From assembly GCA_963576785.1 (NCBI GenBank), contig OY756139.1, positions 1,488,001 to 1,552,000 of the forward strand: a DNA stretch of 64,000 nt, given 5' to 3'. Source of the DNA: Chlorophyllum brunneum. Its lineage: Eukaryota > Basidiomycota > Agaricomycetes > Agaricales > Agaricaceae. A model generated the notes under the pieces. That model was not told where the DNA came from, ran no database searches, and saw only the letters and a program-made list of their open reading frames with translations. Numbering within the stretch: the stretch's first letter is position 1; each line of letters begins with the position of its first letter. This document shows positions 36,275-48,224 of the stretch, one piece after another. The translations under genes were made by a program, and so were the position numbers.

Positions 36275-38410
36275 ATGAGCAAGCAGTCCGACCCCCGCGC
36301 CCTCTTCTCAAAGACTGCCTTTGCTGCTCTTAACGTCGAGTCAGGAGAGGAAGACGAGGAAATCGCTGAAGAGAGGTTTGTGTTTGAATACGAATATTCC
36401 CCTAGCATAATTTCTAACTAGTCGACAGTACATCCGTAGGGGACAGGCCTTCAAAGTCCGCGCTCAAGAAAGCCGCTCGGCAAGCGCGTCTCGAGAGAAA
36501 GCAGCAGGAGCGAGCAGAGGCGAGGAAGCGACGGCTGGAGGAACGTCGGCGGTCGCAAACTCCGTCCCCTCCACCCGACGAGGAGTCAACTTCGAATGGA
36601 TCTGCCACATCCCATCCTCCACCAGCGGCCGCTTCCACCTTTTCCGCCGTCGCACAGCCTGAATCCCCCTCTGCACTCCAACCGGAACCCACACCTGCAC
36701 CTCCAACGGAGTCAGAGGTCGTAGCTGAACACCTCCCAAAATCTCCTAAGCAATCTACTTCCATCCCCGTTGACCCTATCCCGAAATCCGAGGAGGCTCT
36801 AGCATCGTACTCTAGTGAAGCTCCACAGAAAAACACGGAGAAGCCCGAGCCCCAGATTGTGCTTCCTCCCAGGCTGAGGGCCGAAGCACCCGAAGTTACG
36901 AGTCCAATACCTCCAGAACAAGCTGCTGCAGAGGCGGAAAAAGAGAAGAAACGACAGAACGTACTGACACGAACGATATGGACTCTGGTTATGATTGGTG
37001 GTTTCATTGGTAAGGCAGCCTCTTGATTATATGTTAGAGCAAGGCTCATCCGTTACAGGATTACTGCTCTTAGGGCACGTCTACATGATTGTCCTCGTCA
37101 TGGTTTGCCAGACTCTCGTTTATCGGGAAGTTACGGCACTCTTTTCTCTTGCTACGACAGGTACCGGAACCCAAGGCAAAAGCTCCCCCAAGGCCAAAGA
37201 CCCTTGGAGCAAGACTTTGAACTGGTACTTCTTTGCTGTCACTAACTATTTCTTGTACGGCGAGAGTATCATTTATTACTTCAAAGTGTGCCGACCACCA
37301 GTTCTATGCCCTCGTACTTTCGCTGACTCCACCTACAGCACGTAGTGTTCGCCGATGCCCAACTCGTACCTTTCGTAACGAATCATCGCATGATCAGTTT
37401 TACTCTCTACGTCATTGGCTTCATGGGCTTCGTAATGTCTCTTAAGAGGGGTTCCTTGAAACAGCAATTCGGATTATTTTGTTGGGTACACATGACTCTC
37501 CTGATGATTGTTGTCTCGAGGTACGGTCTTGCAGTATATTTTATGCTCAGTTTACTGAAGACTACTCTTAGCCACTTCATCATCAACAACATCCTCGAAG
37601 GGTTGATTTGGTTTTGGGTTCCTGCGTCCCTCGTCATTTGCAACGATGTCTTTGCGTACATCTGGGGTATCACACTTGGTCGCACCCCTCTAATCAAGCT
37701 ATCACCGAAGAAGACCGTCGAAGGCTTTATCGGCGCTTTCTTTAGTACTCTAATTTTTGCACTTTTCTGGGGTACGCTCTTTATGCGTTTCAAGTATATG
37801 ACCTGTCCCGTCCGTGACCTGGGAGTCAGTGTTTGGAGCTCCATCCAATGTAAACCCAACCCTGTTTTCGTTTGGCGGGAAATGCCATTGTGGCGCCCAG
37901 TCGCTGTTTTCCTCTCCACCTTGGTATGTCCCCCAGGTTGATAGCTAATACGAGATACTGACGGCGAGTAAAGCTCGATCACACCATAATTGCTATTCCC
38001 TATGCTCCTTACCACTTGCATCTTCTATTGATGGCATGCTTTGCGTCACTTGTGGCTCCTTTCGGTGGCTTCTTTGCTTCGGGGTTCAAACGCGCTTTTG
38101 AGATCAAAGACTTCGGTCACAGTATTCCAGGGCATGGAGGAATGACCGACCGAATGGATTGCCAGTGAGTATTGCCCATTCGGGCCCGGCAAATGCACGA
38201 GAGCTAAATTGATATGGTAGGTTCCTGATGGGGGTTTTCACCTATGTTTACTATAGCAGCCTCATTCGTGAACATCACGTTACAATCGGTACCATTTTAC
38301 AGACTATCGTCAGCGGCCTTACCGTCGAGGAACAATTGGAACTCATCGCGGATCTCCGCCGCTACCTTGAAAAACAAGGTATCACTGTGCCGCAGGTTGT
38401 TCAAGGTTAA
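36275..38410 (+). CDS. CDS1: CDP-diacylglycerol synthase (phosphatidate cytidylyltransferase)
   Basis: Six exons are joined with introns at 36376-36428, 37010-37058, 37286-37338, 37521-37571, 37924-37973 and 38165-38220 (seven exons in all), giving 607 residues. The first 225 residues are polar, Pro/Glu-rich and probably cytosolic; the rest is a multi-span membrane domain. The family signature lies at Ser517-Asp543: S-x2-K-R then KDF, then HGGMTDRMD. The enzyme makes CDP-diacylglycerol from phosphatidate and CTP in the ER, feeding phosphatidylinositol and, in fungi, phosphatidylserine synthesis. The N-terminal extension is long compared with yeast Cds1 (457 residues). Top1 ends 135 bp upstream in tandem. 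Confidence 0.95.
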
Positions 38411-38545
38411 AGGTGGATCTTTCCGTAGTCGCCATTGGGTAGTTTATTTTAGGACTATCTTACTAGTACTCATAGCCCTCGACGTGTTCGGCTACCTTAT
38501 GGATATATAATTATTATTCTTCGTACATCAGACCGAGAACTCCGA

Positions 38546-40099
38546 CTAGACCACTGTCCATTTCGCTAGCCCCCCAAAAGTCATAGGTTTCCGACCTAAG
38601 GCATTTTTGAGCGCTCGGATTCCGATGCCTTTTGCATCCTGTCCATCCACCGTTGCCACAAACATTAACGACACCTCCGTTTGGTCGTATATCCGATGAT
38701 CAAGGCTCCATCCTCCCTCTGCATTTGGTTCAAGTGGTATAGGATCCCGTCCAGGAGCGGCGAGGATGTAAACATAGTTGTCAGCGTCGAGATTCGACAT
38801 ATGTTCGCATCGCTTGAACAGGACAAACATTGCTACCTGTCCGTACTTGACAACGGCCAAGGCAGGCTGCAGAAGGTCGACGAGGAAATCCAGCCGATGA
38901 AAATCATTGAAAATAATGGGGCCCTCCGGGCAAAGTATGTAATCCTCCCAGGTTATAGGACCTCCATGTTCATCGGCAATCAGCTGGTAAGTTGGATCTG
39001 TGGGGAAATGACGCCTGGCGAACTCTGTGGGTGTGGATGAGAACCAGGAAGGGTCGAAGCGCTGCTCGTACGTCGACCCATTGAGTGCGCCTGCGCCCCA
39101 AGTTGCGTCTATCAATCGCCATTCACCATCCATGAGAACACAGTTCCACGCATGGCCTGTGGTCATCTTTGGTAACGGTTCTCCAGGTGCTAATTCCTTA
39201 TATCCAAACCCCTTCCCGTGTCCAGACACCTTGAGCACCTGCAAACCCACTCGCTCGGCAAGATCAACGAACAATCCCGCGTAACCGTCACATACAGCCA
39301 GTCCAGATGATAATGTGGACCCTGGTGTTGCGGGCTTTAGGTTACCGGCGAAGAAGGACTGGGCGTCATACTGTATGTTGTGATGCATCCAAGTAAAGAT
39401 CGCCCTTGCTTTCTCCGTCTCATAGATAAACGGCTCCGTGAGGTTATGCGCAAGATCGTCTAGGGATCTGACATTCTGGCGTGGAAACAGTGCAGCGTGA
39501 GTGTCGACCGCTGAAAAGTCGTGGCACTTGATACACGTCCCCATTCGAAAGAGACTACCAGGTGAGAAATCCGTTTCCCCGCCCGTGCTGTCGTCATGAT
39601 CGTGCTCGTGGTATAATGCTCCTCCTTCTTCCTGGGTATGATAATGATATGTTTCTGGCACCGGTGCTCCGTTGGGGTCCTCATCTGGGGTGGGATCGTA
39701 ATCTGGCTGTGGAGGTGAGGGTGGTCTCGGTGGAAGCCTCCGAGGGGGTAGTTGCGGTGGTGGATCGTAACCAAGCTCCTGGTACTGCTTGCCGGGAACG
39801 GGTGGGGGTGCCCTAGCAAGGAGCCTGGAGAGATAATCCGGGTCGAGGCCAGCGAGAACGAGTGCGAAGGCCTTTGACGGTGTTTTTATCACGACGGCGG
39901 ACGAACGTCCATGACCATCGTCAACCGATTTCCTCCCACTGCCGGGGTATGGTGGTGGTAGGGCGGGGTTGAGCTGGAACTTGGCTATGCGAGCTGCGAG
40001 ACCGAGTGGCTCGGTCTCTGAAGCTTCTGTACTGGCAGGGGCAGCCCGAGGGGGAGGGGGAGGGGGAATCTGTCGTCGGGGAGGCACGAGAGCGGGCAT
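38546..40099 (-). CDS. Transglutaminase-like protein of the kyphoscoliosis (KY) peptidase type
   Basis: A single uninterrupted exon of 517 residues, unusual in this intron-rich window. Residues 1-150 are proline-rich with PPPPPPR and PPRRLPPRPPSPP runs that could bind SH3 or EVH1 domains. The transglutaminase-like core has Cys270 (LAVCDGYAG), His316 (TGHAWNCV) and Asp331 (RLIDATWGAG), an intact catalytic triad. The family includes animal KY and yeast Cyk3, an SH3-containing cytokinesis protein whose own triad is degenerate. A role in septation or cytoskeleton is only an inference. It is convergent with CDS1 and upstream in tandem with the ribosomal protein gene. Confidence 0.85.
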   Translation of the reverse strand: MPALVPPRRQIPPPPPPRAAPASTEASETEPLGLAARIAKFQLNPALPPPYPGSGRKSVDDGHGRSSAVVIKTPSKAFALVLAGLDPDYLSRLLARAPPPVPGKQYQELGYDPPPQLPPRRLPPRPPSPPQPDYDPTPDEDPNGAPVPETYHYHTQEEGGALYHEHDHDDSTGGETDFSPGSLFRMGTCIKCHDFSAVDTHAALFPRQNVRSLDDLAHNLTEPFIYETEKARAIFTWMHHNIQYDAQSFFAGNLKPATPGSTLSSGLAVCDGYAGLFVDLAERVGLQVLKVSGHGKGFGYKELAPGEPLPKMTTGHAWNCVLMDGEWRLIDATWGAGALNGSTYEQRFDPSWFSSTPTEFARRHFPTDPTYQLIADEHGGPITWEDYILCPEGPIIFNDFHRLDFLVDLLQPALAVVKYGQVAMFVLFKRCEHMSNLDADNYVYILAAPGRDPIPLEPNAEGGWSLDHRIYDQTEVSLMFVATVDGQDAKGIGIRALKNALGRKPMTFGGLAKWTVV

Positions 40100-40349
40100 G
40101 TGCTAGGACGTCGGTGGTGGGTAAGAATTGAAGGCCAGGGATCGTCAACGGAACATTATCACAACAAATGGATGTGATTGATTGTCGCCATCACACATTC
40201 AAGGGCCGCTTACGCCAATACCGGGTCTATGTTGGTGGTACAGTACTGCGAGTGCAAAGTCTCATAGAATTAAGTGGGATGGCAGTACAGCAGCTGAATT
40301 CATATGGCATTGATCACAGGAAACGGGGGGTAAGGAATACAAGGGCCAA

Positions 40350-41003
40350 TCATGACCTTGGCTTCTCCTGTAGCATTTGCAGTCAGACCACGGCGACAGG
40401 TCGTGAATGGGGTAACACTCCACCTTCTTTTCTTTCCACAGAGCAAGAAGACCAACGCCAGACACCTTGACTACCTTGAAGCGGACTCCGGGAATATCAC
40501 CCTTGGCCTTGCCGCTGCGACCGAAACCAGAGATAAGGACTTCGTCGTTCTCGTCCACGAAGTTCAGGCAGCCGTCATTCTTGTCGCAAATTAGTCTCAT
40601 CATCGGTCGCGGTGGATGTAACACGTACGGGGACGAAGGCAGTGACCTTCTTTCCATTCTTGATAAGCTGCACACGCACACACTTGCGAATCGCGGAGTT
40701 GGGCTGCTTGGCTTCAACGCCGACCTTCTCGAGTACGATGCCCTTTGCATGGGAAGAGCCTCCAGTGGGAGATGTCTTGTAGACGTTTCCGAGAGCACGC
40801 TTTTTGTAAGCTTTGTCCGCCTAGAGATACGACTGGATGGTCAGGATATAGCCAGATAGACAAGCCTCGAGGTCATACCCAGCGGTTCTCGCGGCGGGAG
40901 GTGCGGAGTTTGCGGGCTGCTTGGAGTCCACGGGGTTTGTTGGCTGGCAGAAATAGCGTTAGCAGAGTAGAGGGGCGGCGGGGGCGGGGAACGTACAGCC
41001 CAT
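40350..41003 (-). CDS. RPS23: 40S ribosomal protein uS12 (Rps23)
   Basis: Five exons (41003-40997, 40943-40879, 40820-40629, 40579-40424, 40367-40350) give 145 residues, the standard length. The first exon is only 7 nt (ATG plus one codon and a base), as is common in ribosomal protein genes. Conserved segments are [35 protein letters not shown] and the C-terminus KEKKEKPRS. The loop with LISGFGRSG sits next to the decoding centre, where a proline is hydroxylated in many eukaryotes. It is divergent from the mitochondrial TyrRS gene with 164 bp between starts. Confidence 0.97.
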
Positions 41004-41167
41004 TCTTGCGGTCGATGTCGATGCCAATTCTTCGCCAACCACCAGTCTTGTCCTCCCAAACCTTATTTCCAAGAACTGTAACAGGCCATCAGCGCACATT
41101 GCCGAGCGGCCACGTGACACACTGCACTGTACGCAGAACGTGACTTCGGTTTCGGACGCGTTTGTCA
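41004..41167. promoter_or_regulatory. Short bidirectional promoter, RPS23 / mitochondrial TyrRS
   Basis: Only 164 bp separate the two divergent start codons, so both promoters must overlap here. The DNA contains a CACGTG E-box-like hexamer in GGCCACGTGACA (about 41108-41120), a common basidiomycete promoter element. No TATA box is obvious. Confidence 0.5.
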
Positions 41168-43063
41168 ATGCTCTCCCCTTGCACCCGCCACCTCAGTCGC
41201 CTTTCCTTTCAGTCTAATAAAACATCCATCCATCGTCTCTTCCATGACGTGTCCCTTCTGGAAGACCTCTCCTACCGGGGTTTTGTCCAGGATGTTACAA
41301 GGTGCTTCGCCTCCCAACACATCCATCCTCCGACTAACAAGGCCCGCAGACCAGAGACACTCGAACAGGCGCTGCAGTCCAAACCTCTGGTTGTGTACTC
41401 TGGCGTTGATCCCACTGCTTCTTCCTTGCACATCGGTCATCTGCTCCCATTCATGACTCTGCTGCATTTCCAAATTCGGGGCCATCAAATCATTCCATTG
41501 GTACGCTGCAGGTACGCCCCCACATACCCGGTCTCAACTTTGCACTAGATAGGTGGCGCAACCGGACGAGTCGGAGATCCCTCTGGGCGGCTCACAGAAC
41601 GCAAACAGGCTGATATCCAACAAGTCGAACGTAACGTTGTCAAGCTTACAGGAAGCATTCAATTCTTCTTCAGCCGCGCTTTAGAATACGCCACGAGTCG
41701 GCTCCAAGAACATGGTTCCCCTGTCCCGCCTCTGCAGAGTCCCACCATTCTCAGCAATCTCGATTGGCATCAGAAATTCACTTTGCTCGATTTCTTGCGG
41801 GATGTGGGTAAACACGTGCGGGTGAACACTATGCTCAACCGAGAAAGGTATGTTGTCGTTGATGACTTCTCACCTCTCCTCACTTTGGTATCCAGTGTCC
41901 GAGCCCGACTGGAATCCCAGCAGGGTCTATCTTTCACCGAGTTCACCTACCAACTCCTCCAAGCCTATGATTTTTATTACCTCCACCGCTACCATAAATG
42001 CACCGTCCAAGTCGGAGGATCAGACCAATGGGGTAACATTCTCGCTGGCGTCGAACTCATCGGACGTCACGAACCTCAATCCAACATGACCGCAGCCGAG
42101 CCTTCTGCTTATGGCCTCACCACACCTCTGCTTACCACTTCCACCGGCGAAAAGTTTGGCAAGAGTGCCGGGAATGCTCTCTGGCTCGATCCCCACCTTA
42201 CCAGTGTCTTTGACTTTTATCAAGTACGTGAGATCTCCGTTCCGAAAACGCGGATTGTGTCTCCTTGTGACCATGCGGAATGACATCATCACTGTTTGCA
42301 GTATTTCTTGAAAGTTACGGACGATGATGTCGAAAAATATTTGAAACTGTTCACACTCCTTCCAAAAGCCACCATCAACCAAATCATTCAAACTCATCGA
42401 GTGAGTCATCAAATCCCCAGTAACTCAAGGGCGCATACCACTCACCGATTTCCAAAGCTGGCCCCAGAAAAACGTAGTGCACAAAGACGGTTAGCCGCAG
42501 AAGTCACCGAATTGGTGCATAAATGTCTGTGCCGTTTTATCTTAAACTCGAAGACTGATTGGTCCTGAAACATCTCCCTCCCGTCTTGTTTACTTTACAT
42601 TATCTCCTTTAATCACGTACAGATGATGGAGTAATACGTGCTCAAACACTCACAAAGATGTTTTTTGAGTCTGATTATCAAGGCCTCCAAGCTGAACACG
42701 TCAAGTCCGCTTTGGATGGCGATCCTCGTCTGGTATTGTTGGATCCTCAGGAAATCCAGGAAATCCCGGTAGCCAAGCTTGCCGCGAAACACGGTCTTGT
42801 CAATTCTAACTGTGCGTCTATCCCATTCCTGTTCTTTGCCCTCAAATGATGTTTTGTGTCATCTTCTAGCTGCTGCAAAAAACCTAATTTTGTCTCGTGG
42901 GCTCTATCTCAACGATCAAATTGTTCCAGAGGTCCGGTATACCATCCCGACTTCGAGTCTCATTGACAGCCGAATAGCAATCCTTCGAGCAGGGAAAGGA
43001 AAGCTATTGGTGATCGTTACCAATGAAAGTGCGACAGACAAGACCTCCATAAAAAGATCATGA
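41168..43063 (+). CDS. MSY1: Mitochondrial tyrosyl-tRNA synthetase
   Basis: Seven exons (41168-41500, 41549-41847, 41896-42223, 42302-42400, 42458-42524, 42623-42811, 42870-43063) give 502 residues. The start is ATG at 41168; the N-terminus is basic with Ser/Arg, consistent with mitochondrial import. Class I motifs are clear: HIGH at 88-91, [14 protein letters not shown], the tyrosine-binding [10 protein letters not shown] and GGSDQWGNI, and the KMSKS equivalent KFGKS at 297-301. The C-terminus contains an S4-like RNA-binding segment. It charges mitochondrial tRNA-Tyr. The stop is only 48 bp from the TM9SF stop on the other strand. Confidence 0.95.
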
Positions 43064-43111
43064 ATCATCTAGACAAGCGGAATCATTGAACACCTTTGTA
43101 ATACCCTACAG

Positions 43112-45907
43112 CTAATCGATGCGGATGGCACTATATAGCCGACGCACGGCCCAGTACGATGCGAGGAAGCCAATGGTGCCTGTCACAAGAAAGTCCATAA
43201 GGGCAAGGAGGAAAAGATAGCCTAGGTAAAGGAGGATGCTTGGGAATGAATCCAGAGACATCCTGGAGCCCCAATAGAACAACCCATATGCAAGTAACCA
43301 GAATGCGCTGCCTCCACCAGTCAAGAATGCGCGCCAGTGCCACCTGTGTGTGCTTAATGGAAGATCACTACCCCGAGATGTTGAGATACTTGCCTGTACT
43401 CCTCGGCACAAAGGCAGAAGTATGTGAACAAAATGGTGACAGTAGCTGTTGTGAGCGCCACGACACTAGCCGTAAGAGCAAGGAAACCGAATGCGTAGTA
43501 TGCCCGTGAAGCAAAAAGGCTCGAAAGGACAAAATACAATTCAACGAAAGCGGCGCCTGCCGGTTGACATATGTTATTGAGTGGCAAGAGGTATAGAATT
43601 CTGGTGAAAACCACGCACCAAATGGTAGAATGCCGCTCAGGATAGCGGCAACCTAATCGATCGTCCTTGTCAAAAAGCGTTAAAACGGGGTGGCATCGTC
43701 TAGTCACTCACCCACGGTCTGAGGTATTTTGGACCTGGCGGAATTTGGCGTGGAATGGGGTTGACACGAACTGGATGGGTAATAGCCTTGAATTTTTTGG
43801 CAGTCATAAGTCTGGTTAGTTCAGTCAAAAGACACATACCCCGTGCTTGGATCCATAATACGCGCCAACAGCGGAAAGTGGTGCAGAGATCCCGAACCAG
43901 AGTAGTATGATGAGGAGCATAGTCCCTGTGTATTGTCAAAACGCCATCAATGAGGGTCTAAATTGCTACTGACCGAAAGGAACAGCTCCTGATGACCCGG
44001 CGGTGATGAGGAAGAAGTTCAAAATAAAGATTATGACGAAGATCGCGCTAGAACACGATCAGGGATCAACAGTTCAAGAAGCTCCAGTCTACACTCACGT
44101 CGGGAAGACGGTGGCTGTTAAGAATGCATTCTTCCTTTTGTCGGGTCCTCCAAGGGATGCGTACACCCTGCTAGAGACGTAGCCTCCAATACTAGCAGCC
44201 CAAAACCATTAGCCCGTTACCCAAAGATCAAAACGTGACAGACCAACCATCCAAAAAACGACCAACAGACCATCATCACGGTGGCAAGGGAGCCGCGGTT
44301 AGAAGGTGACAAGAAACCCAAAAGGGCGAAAACTAAAAAAGGAGCTAGGTCAATTTCAGTCTCAACCGTAAGATAGTTCAATGTCTACCTAAAGTGATTC
44401 CGACCATCGCAATGAGCTGCGCTCCGTTACCAACCATAATGGATAAAAATGTTGAGTTTCGGGGAGTCCGGAAAACCTCCCCATGAACAATTTTCCAGCC
44501 CCAATCTTCCTGCACATCTTCCTATACAAGTATAAAAAAATGGAGTGAACTTCGAATAAGAAGTCCGTACGCTAACATCGATGGCATTGTATCGGGAGAT
44601 CTATGACCAAATATGAAAACAGTGAGAGTGCAATATGCTAGAGAAATGACTAACGTCGCGAGAAACACTGCGAAGTAGAATCATGCCGACCATGACGCAG
44701 AGGAATACCACGATGATTATTGAATTGATAAGACTGAACCAATGAATGCGAGGGTCGAAAATGTGCAGGTAGTTGTCCCAACGTGTGGCCTACAGGACAT
44801 AGCTAGACGGGAGTGCTGAAGCTGGACCCATGATAACAACATACCCAAGGAGTGTCGGATACCTGGTATTTATCAGCCATGCTTGAAAAATACACAAAAT
44901 TTAGTCGCTCACATTCCAGGTAACCTTATAAGTATATCGAACAGCTTGGGATCTATCTTCGCTGAGAAAGAACTCGCTGTCGGATTCACAGATCGGTTCG
45001 TCGGTTTGGGGGCCACCAACACTGATCGACTTGTCAGCCTATCTAGTGAATGGACATTGGATTGGGCCCAACCTTGAAGGCCATACGAGGACTCCAACAA
45101 CACGGTAAGTCTTCGGTGTCGGTTGGTGATACCTGGAAGACTCGAATCTTCAGAAGTGAAGCCGGGGCAAGAAGTCGTACCTTAGGACAATATCATAATG
45201 GTTATTCAGGGCTGGAGACTCCTGGTGCTTGCCGTCGTTATTCCCTAGATTAAAACCCATATCAAAGAAGAGGTCTTCGTTTCGGGCATCTACTTTCATT
45301 TCTGCAGCTGGGAGGCCATCCACGAGCCAGTTGAGAGCATAGTCCTCTCTGATTCTGTCATTGATGAACTTAGCCTCATCACCCGTGACGTTGGGTTGAA
45401 CACAAAGCGTCTGGCATGTTGCATTGTCCTTCAATATTTTAATCTGCGGAGATATAAGTGACTTTCCATGACAAAGGAAATCCCGAAGTCACGCACGTCA
45501 TACGGCGAATTGAATAGACGGTCACCAAACAAGATGGACCCCAATGATTCTGGCTTGGACTTTGGACCACCTTCAGGTTCGCAGAAATGAAACTTGGGAT
45601 TATAGTAGTCATCTGTTCCTCGTCGAAGGATCATTAGGTCGGGGTCTCCTTATTGATATTCACACTGCTCACGCACAGTTGATGAGCGATTTCTATGGTA
45701 GCATTATGGTGAATTTCTTGGAATGATGAGAACATCACTCACGAGTTTTGGATCATCGTTCCCGGCCAACATAGGGGTTAAGGCATTTACGAGGACTTCG
45801 ACTCCCTCGCCTTCGCGGTAATTAGTGGGGGCCGCACCAGGCAAGTAGAAAGCAGAAACGATAGGTAAGGCCGAGGCGACGAGAACCGAAAAGGCTAGGG
45901 TGTGCAT
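43112..45907 (-). CDS. Transmembrane 9 superfamily (EMP70/TM9SF) protein
   Basis: The gene is cut into many small exons. I placed the 3' ones: 43112-43343, 43394-43556, 43619-43652, 43712-43786, 43840-43925 and 43974-44047. The start is ATG at 45907, followed by a signal peptide (MHTLAFSVLVASALPIVSA) and FYLPGAAPTNY, the hallmark opening of TM9SF proteins. A lumenal domain with NPKFHFCEPEGGPKSKPESLG precedes a nine-span region with GSKHGAITHPVRVNPIPRQIPP and RWHWRAFLTGGGSAFWLL. The C-terminus is AIRID, a variant of the KxD Golgi-retention signal with Arg for Lys. These proteins act in Golgi/endosome sorting and adhesion. The intron ending at 43344 is GC-AG. Middle exon boundaries were not resolved. 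Confidence 0.92.
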
Positions 45908-46298
45908 GACTCTGAGCTGCACAGACTAATGTAGCTGGATGTGCGGAGCAATGAGTGAGTAGACGTCGAGGGCAGTGTGGACGCGGTCAGTAGCATACGC
46001 GCTTCGACGTGTACTTGTCACTCGGTGTGACGCTCGACACGACATTCAACTGTGCGGGTTGGTGGACTCCGCGAATTCCGCTCAGTGTTTAGATAATTTG
46101 CGCTGGAAATATGGCTCCCAGGTTATCCCTACAAAGACACCCTGGCACGATGACAGCACCTGAGGCTCAAAAGGCTGCCCAGCGCCTTGTTTTTCATTTT
46201 CTTCCGAACCAAATACCAGCGAGATCACTTTCCGAGATCACGCTGCCAGATTTGGATTTTAGAACACACTGGCACTCCGCCGTCTCCAGCAAATCTCG
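45908..46298. promoter_or_regulatory. Divergent intergenic region, TM9SF / TGT
   Basis: About 390 bp lie between the two divergent start codons. An open frame at 46111-46356 crosses the TGT start in another frame and has no recognisable content. I see no specific regulatory motif. Confidence 0.4.
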
Positions 46299-48151
46299 AT
46301 GCAATTCGAGGTCACCGCAAAATGCTCAACAACTAACGCGCGCGTATCGCGTATGATACTTGCCCGTGAGTCCGCAAGCCTGTTGAACGTCTAGGCGGTA
46401 TATCTATACTCGTATTAGATGGCCCTACAATGCTACCAACCTTCATGCCTGTCGCTACACAAGCGGCAATAAAGGGTCTGACTCCAGAACAGGTTGAATC
46501 CTTAGGCGTCACTTTAATTCTGAACAATACGTACCACCTCAACCTCAGACCAGGACTAAAGGTGCTTAATGAAGTTGGGGGCGCACACGCATTCCAAGGA
46601 TGGGAACGAAACCTCCTGACCGTGCGCAGTATTGTCCCTATGGTGCACATTGTATCTCGCTCAGTCGCGCTAACGCAGGATAGTGGCGGTTTCCAACTCG
46701 TCTCCCTGAGCAAGTTCACCACCATTACAGAAGAAGGAGCTCTGTTCACTAGCCCGTTTACAGGGGAACCAACATTGCTCACCGTAAGTACGTCATCCAA
46801 GTCCCAACACTCCGCGGTCCTGATCGTGCTCCCCAAAGCCAGAAGAAAGCATATCTATTCAGCATTCAATAGGTGCTGATATTATCATGCAGCTGGATGA
46901 CGTAGGTGAGTTCTCGCACTTCACATGCTAATGTGTGAGACCATGGCTTCCCCAGTATCAAGTTTGACCACTGGGCCTCGTGTTGAAGAAGCTATGGAAA
47001 GATCAATAAGGTGGCTCGATCGATGTATTGCCTTCCACGAGAAGTCGGGTAAAAAGGACCGACAGAATCTCTTCGCGATCGTGCAGGGGGGCCTTGACCC
47101 TGTCTTGAGACACCGCTGCCTTGACACGATGATAGAACGCAAGAATAATATCGCGGGCTATGCGGTTGGCGGCCTCAGCGGGGGAGAAGAGAAAGGTGAG
47201 ATCTCTGCCGAATCCGCAGAACGCAACCATTAAGTTTGTGGTGTCGAATGTCAGATATCTTCTGGAGAATGTAGGTTGAACTTTCCAAAGTTACACAGCG
47301 ATGACAGAATTTCATTTAGCATCAAGCAGTGCACAGACAAATTGCCCGAAGATCGTGAGCCTTTGAGCATTTTTTAAATTTCGGCTAACTCTGAGATATA
47401 ATGTAGGGCCGCGATACTCGATGGGTATTGGATTTGCGGAAGGTTCGTCCAGGATTCCTTTCAGAATCCAAACCCCAACCACAATCCCTTCGGCATAGAT
47501 CTTCTGGTCTGCGTAGCCCTTGGAGTTGACATGGTATGTCTCATCCCTTCGGGTTTACATAAAATTCCGGGAGTTGAGATTTGATTACCCTCAAGGCAGA
47601 CTGTGTGTTTCCGACGCGAACGGCTCGTTTCGGTGTAGCGCTGACACACAGAGGCCCGTTGAACCTGAGTATGATCTGTGTCCCGCTCTCCCGCGTCCAG
47701 GTTCTAATTCGAGATACATAGAATTGAGCAAGTATGCGCGAGACTTCAATCCCATTGATGAGGATTGTCCTTGTCCAACATGTACAGACAAGACACCCAG
47801 AGCTATTCTGCACCATACCATAACACACGAAACGGCAGCCGCACATGGTACGTCATTTGCTGCGCTCTTTGTTACCCTGACCGTGCCCTTAATTTAAACA
47901 TATTCAACTCAATATGTTCTACAGCGACCACCCTGCATAATATTACTTTCCAAGCACAGGTAATGGGAAGAGCAAGGGCTGCCATCGTTGCGGACAGATT
48001 CCCGGACTACCTGCGTACCTTCTTCGCCGATTACTTTGGCGACGCTGGGTACCCCGAGTGGTGCGTGAATGCATTGCGAAGTGTCGGAGTAGATCTCTTG
48101 AAGGGGAAGGATGTCAAGGTCATCTCTGGTAGTGGTGCCAAATGGGAGTAA
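46299..48151 (+). CDS. Queuine tRNA-ribosyltransferase catalytic subunit
   Basis: Twelve exons (46299-46365, 46419-46621, 46679-46783, 46839-46905, 46956-47195, 47255-47270, 47320-47354, 47407-47442, 47499-47533, 47596-47668, 47722-47847, 47925-48151) give 409 residues, the usual eukaryotic length. Catalytic residues are present: Asp91 in DSGGFQ and the nucleophile Asp270 in [12 protein letters not shown]. Zinc ligands are C308, C310, C313 and H339. The enzyme swaps guanine-34 for queuine in tRNAs for Asp, Asn, His and Tyr, using queuine salvaged from bacteria or diet. Many ascomycete yeasts lost it. Exon 6 is only 16 nt, and four of the internal exons are 36 nt or shorter. It is convergent with DBP10 (73 bp apart). 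Confidence 0.95.
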
Positions 48152-48224
48152 TCGGACGTTTCATGAAATGGACTACATTGTTGTCTACTACAGACGAAAT
48201 TTCTACAGTAATGCGACGGCCCTA

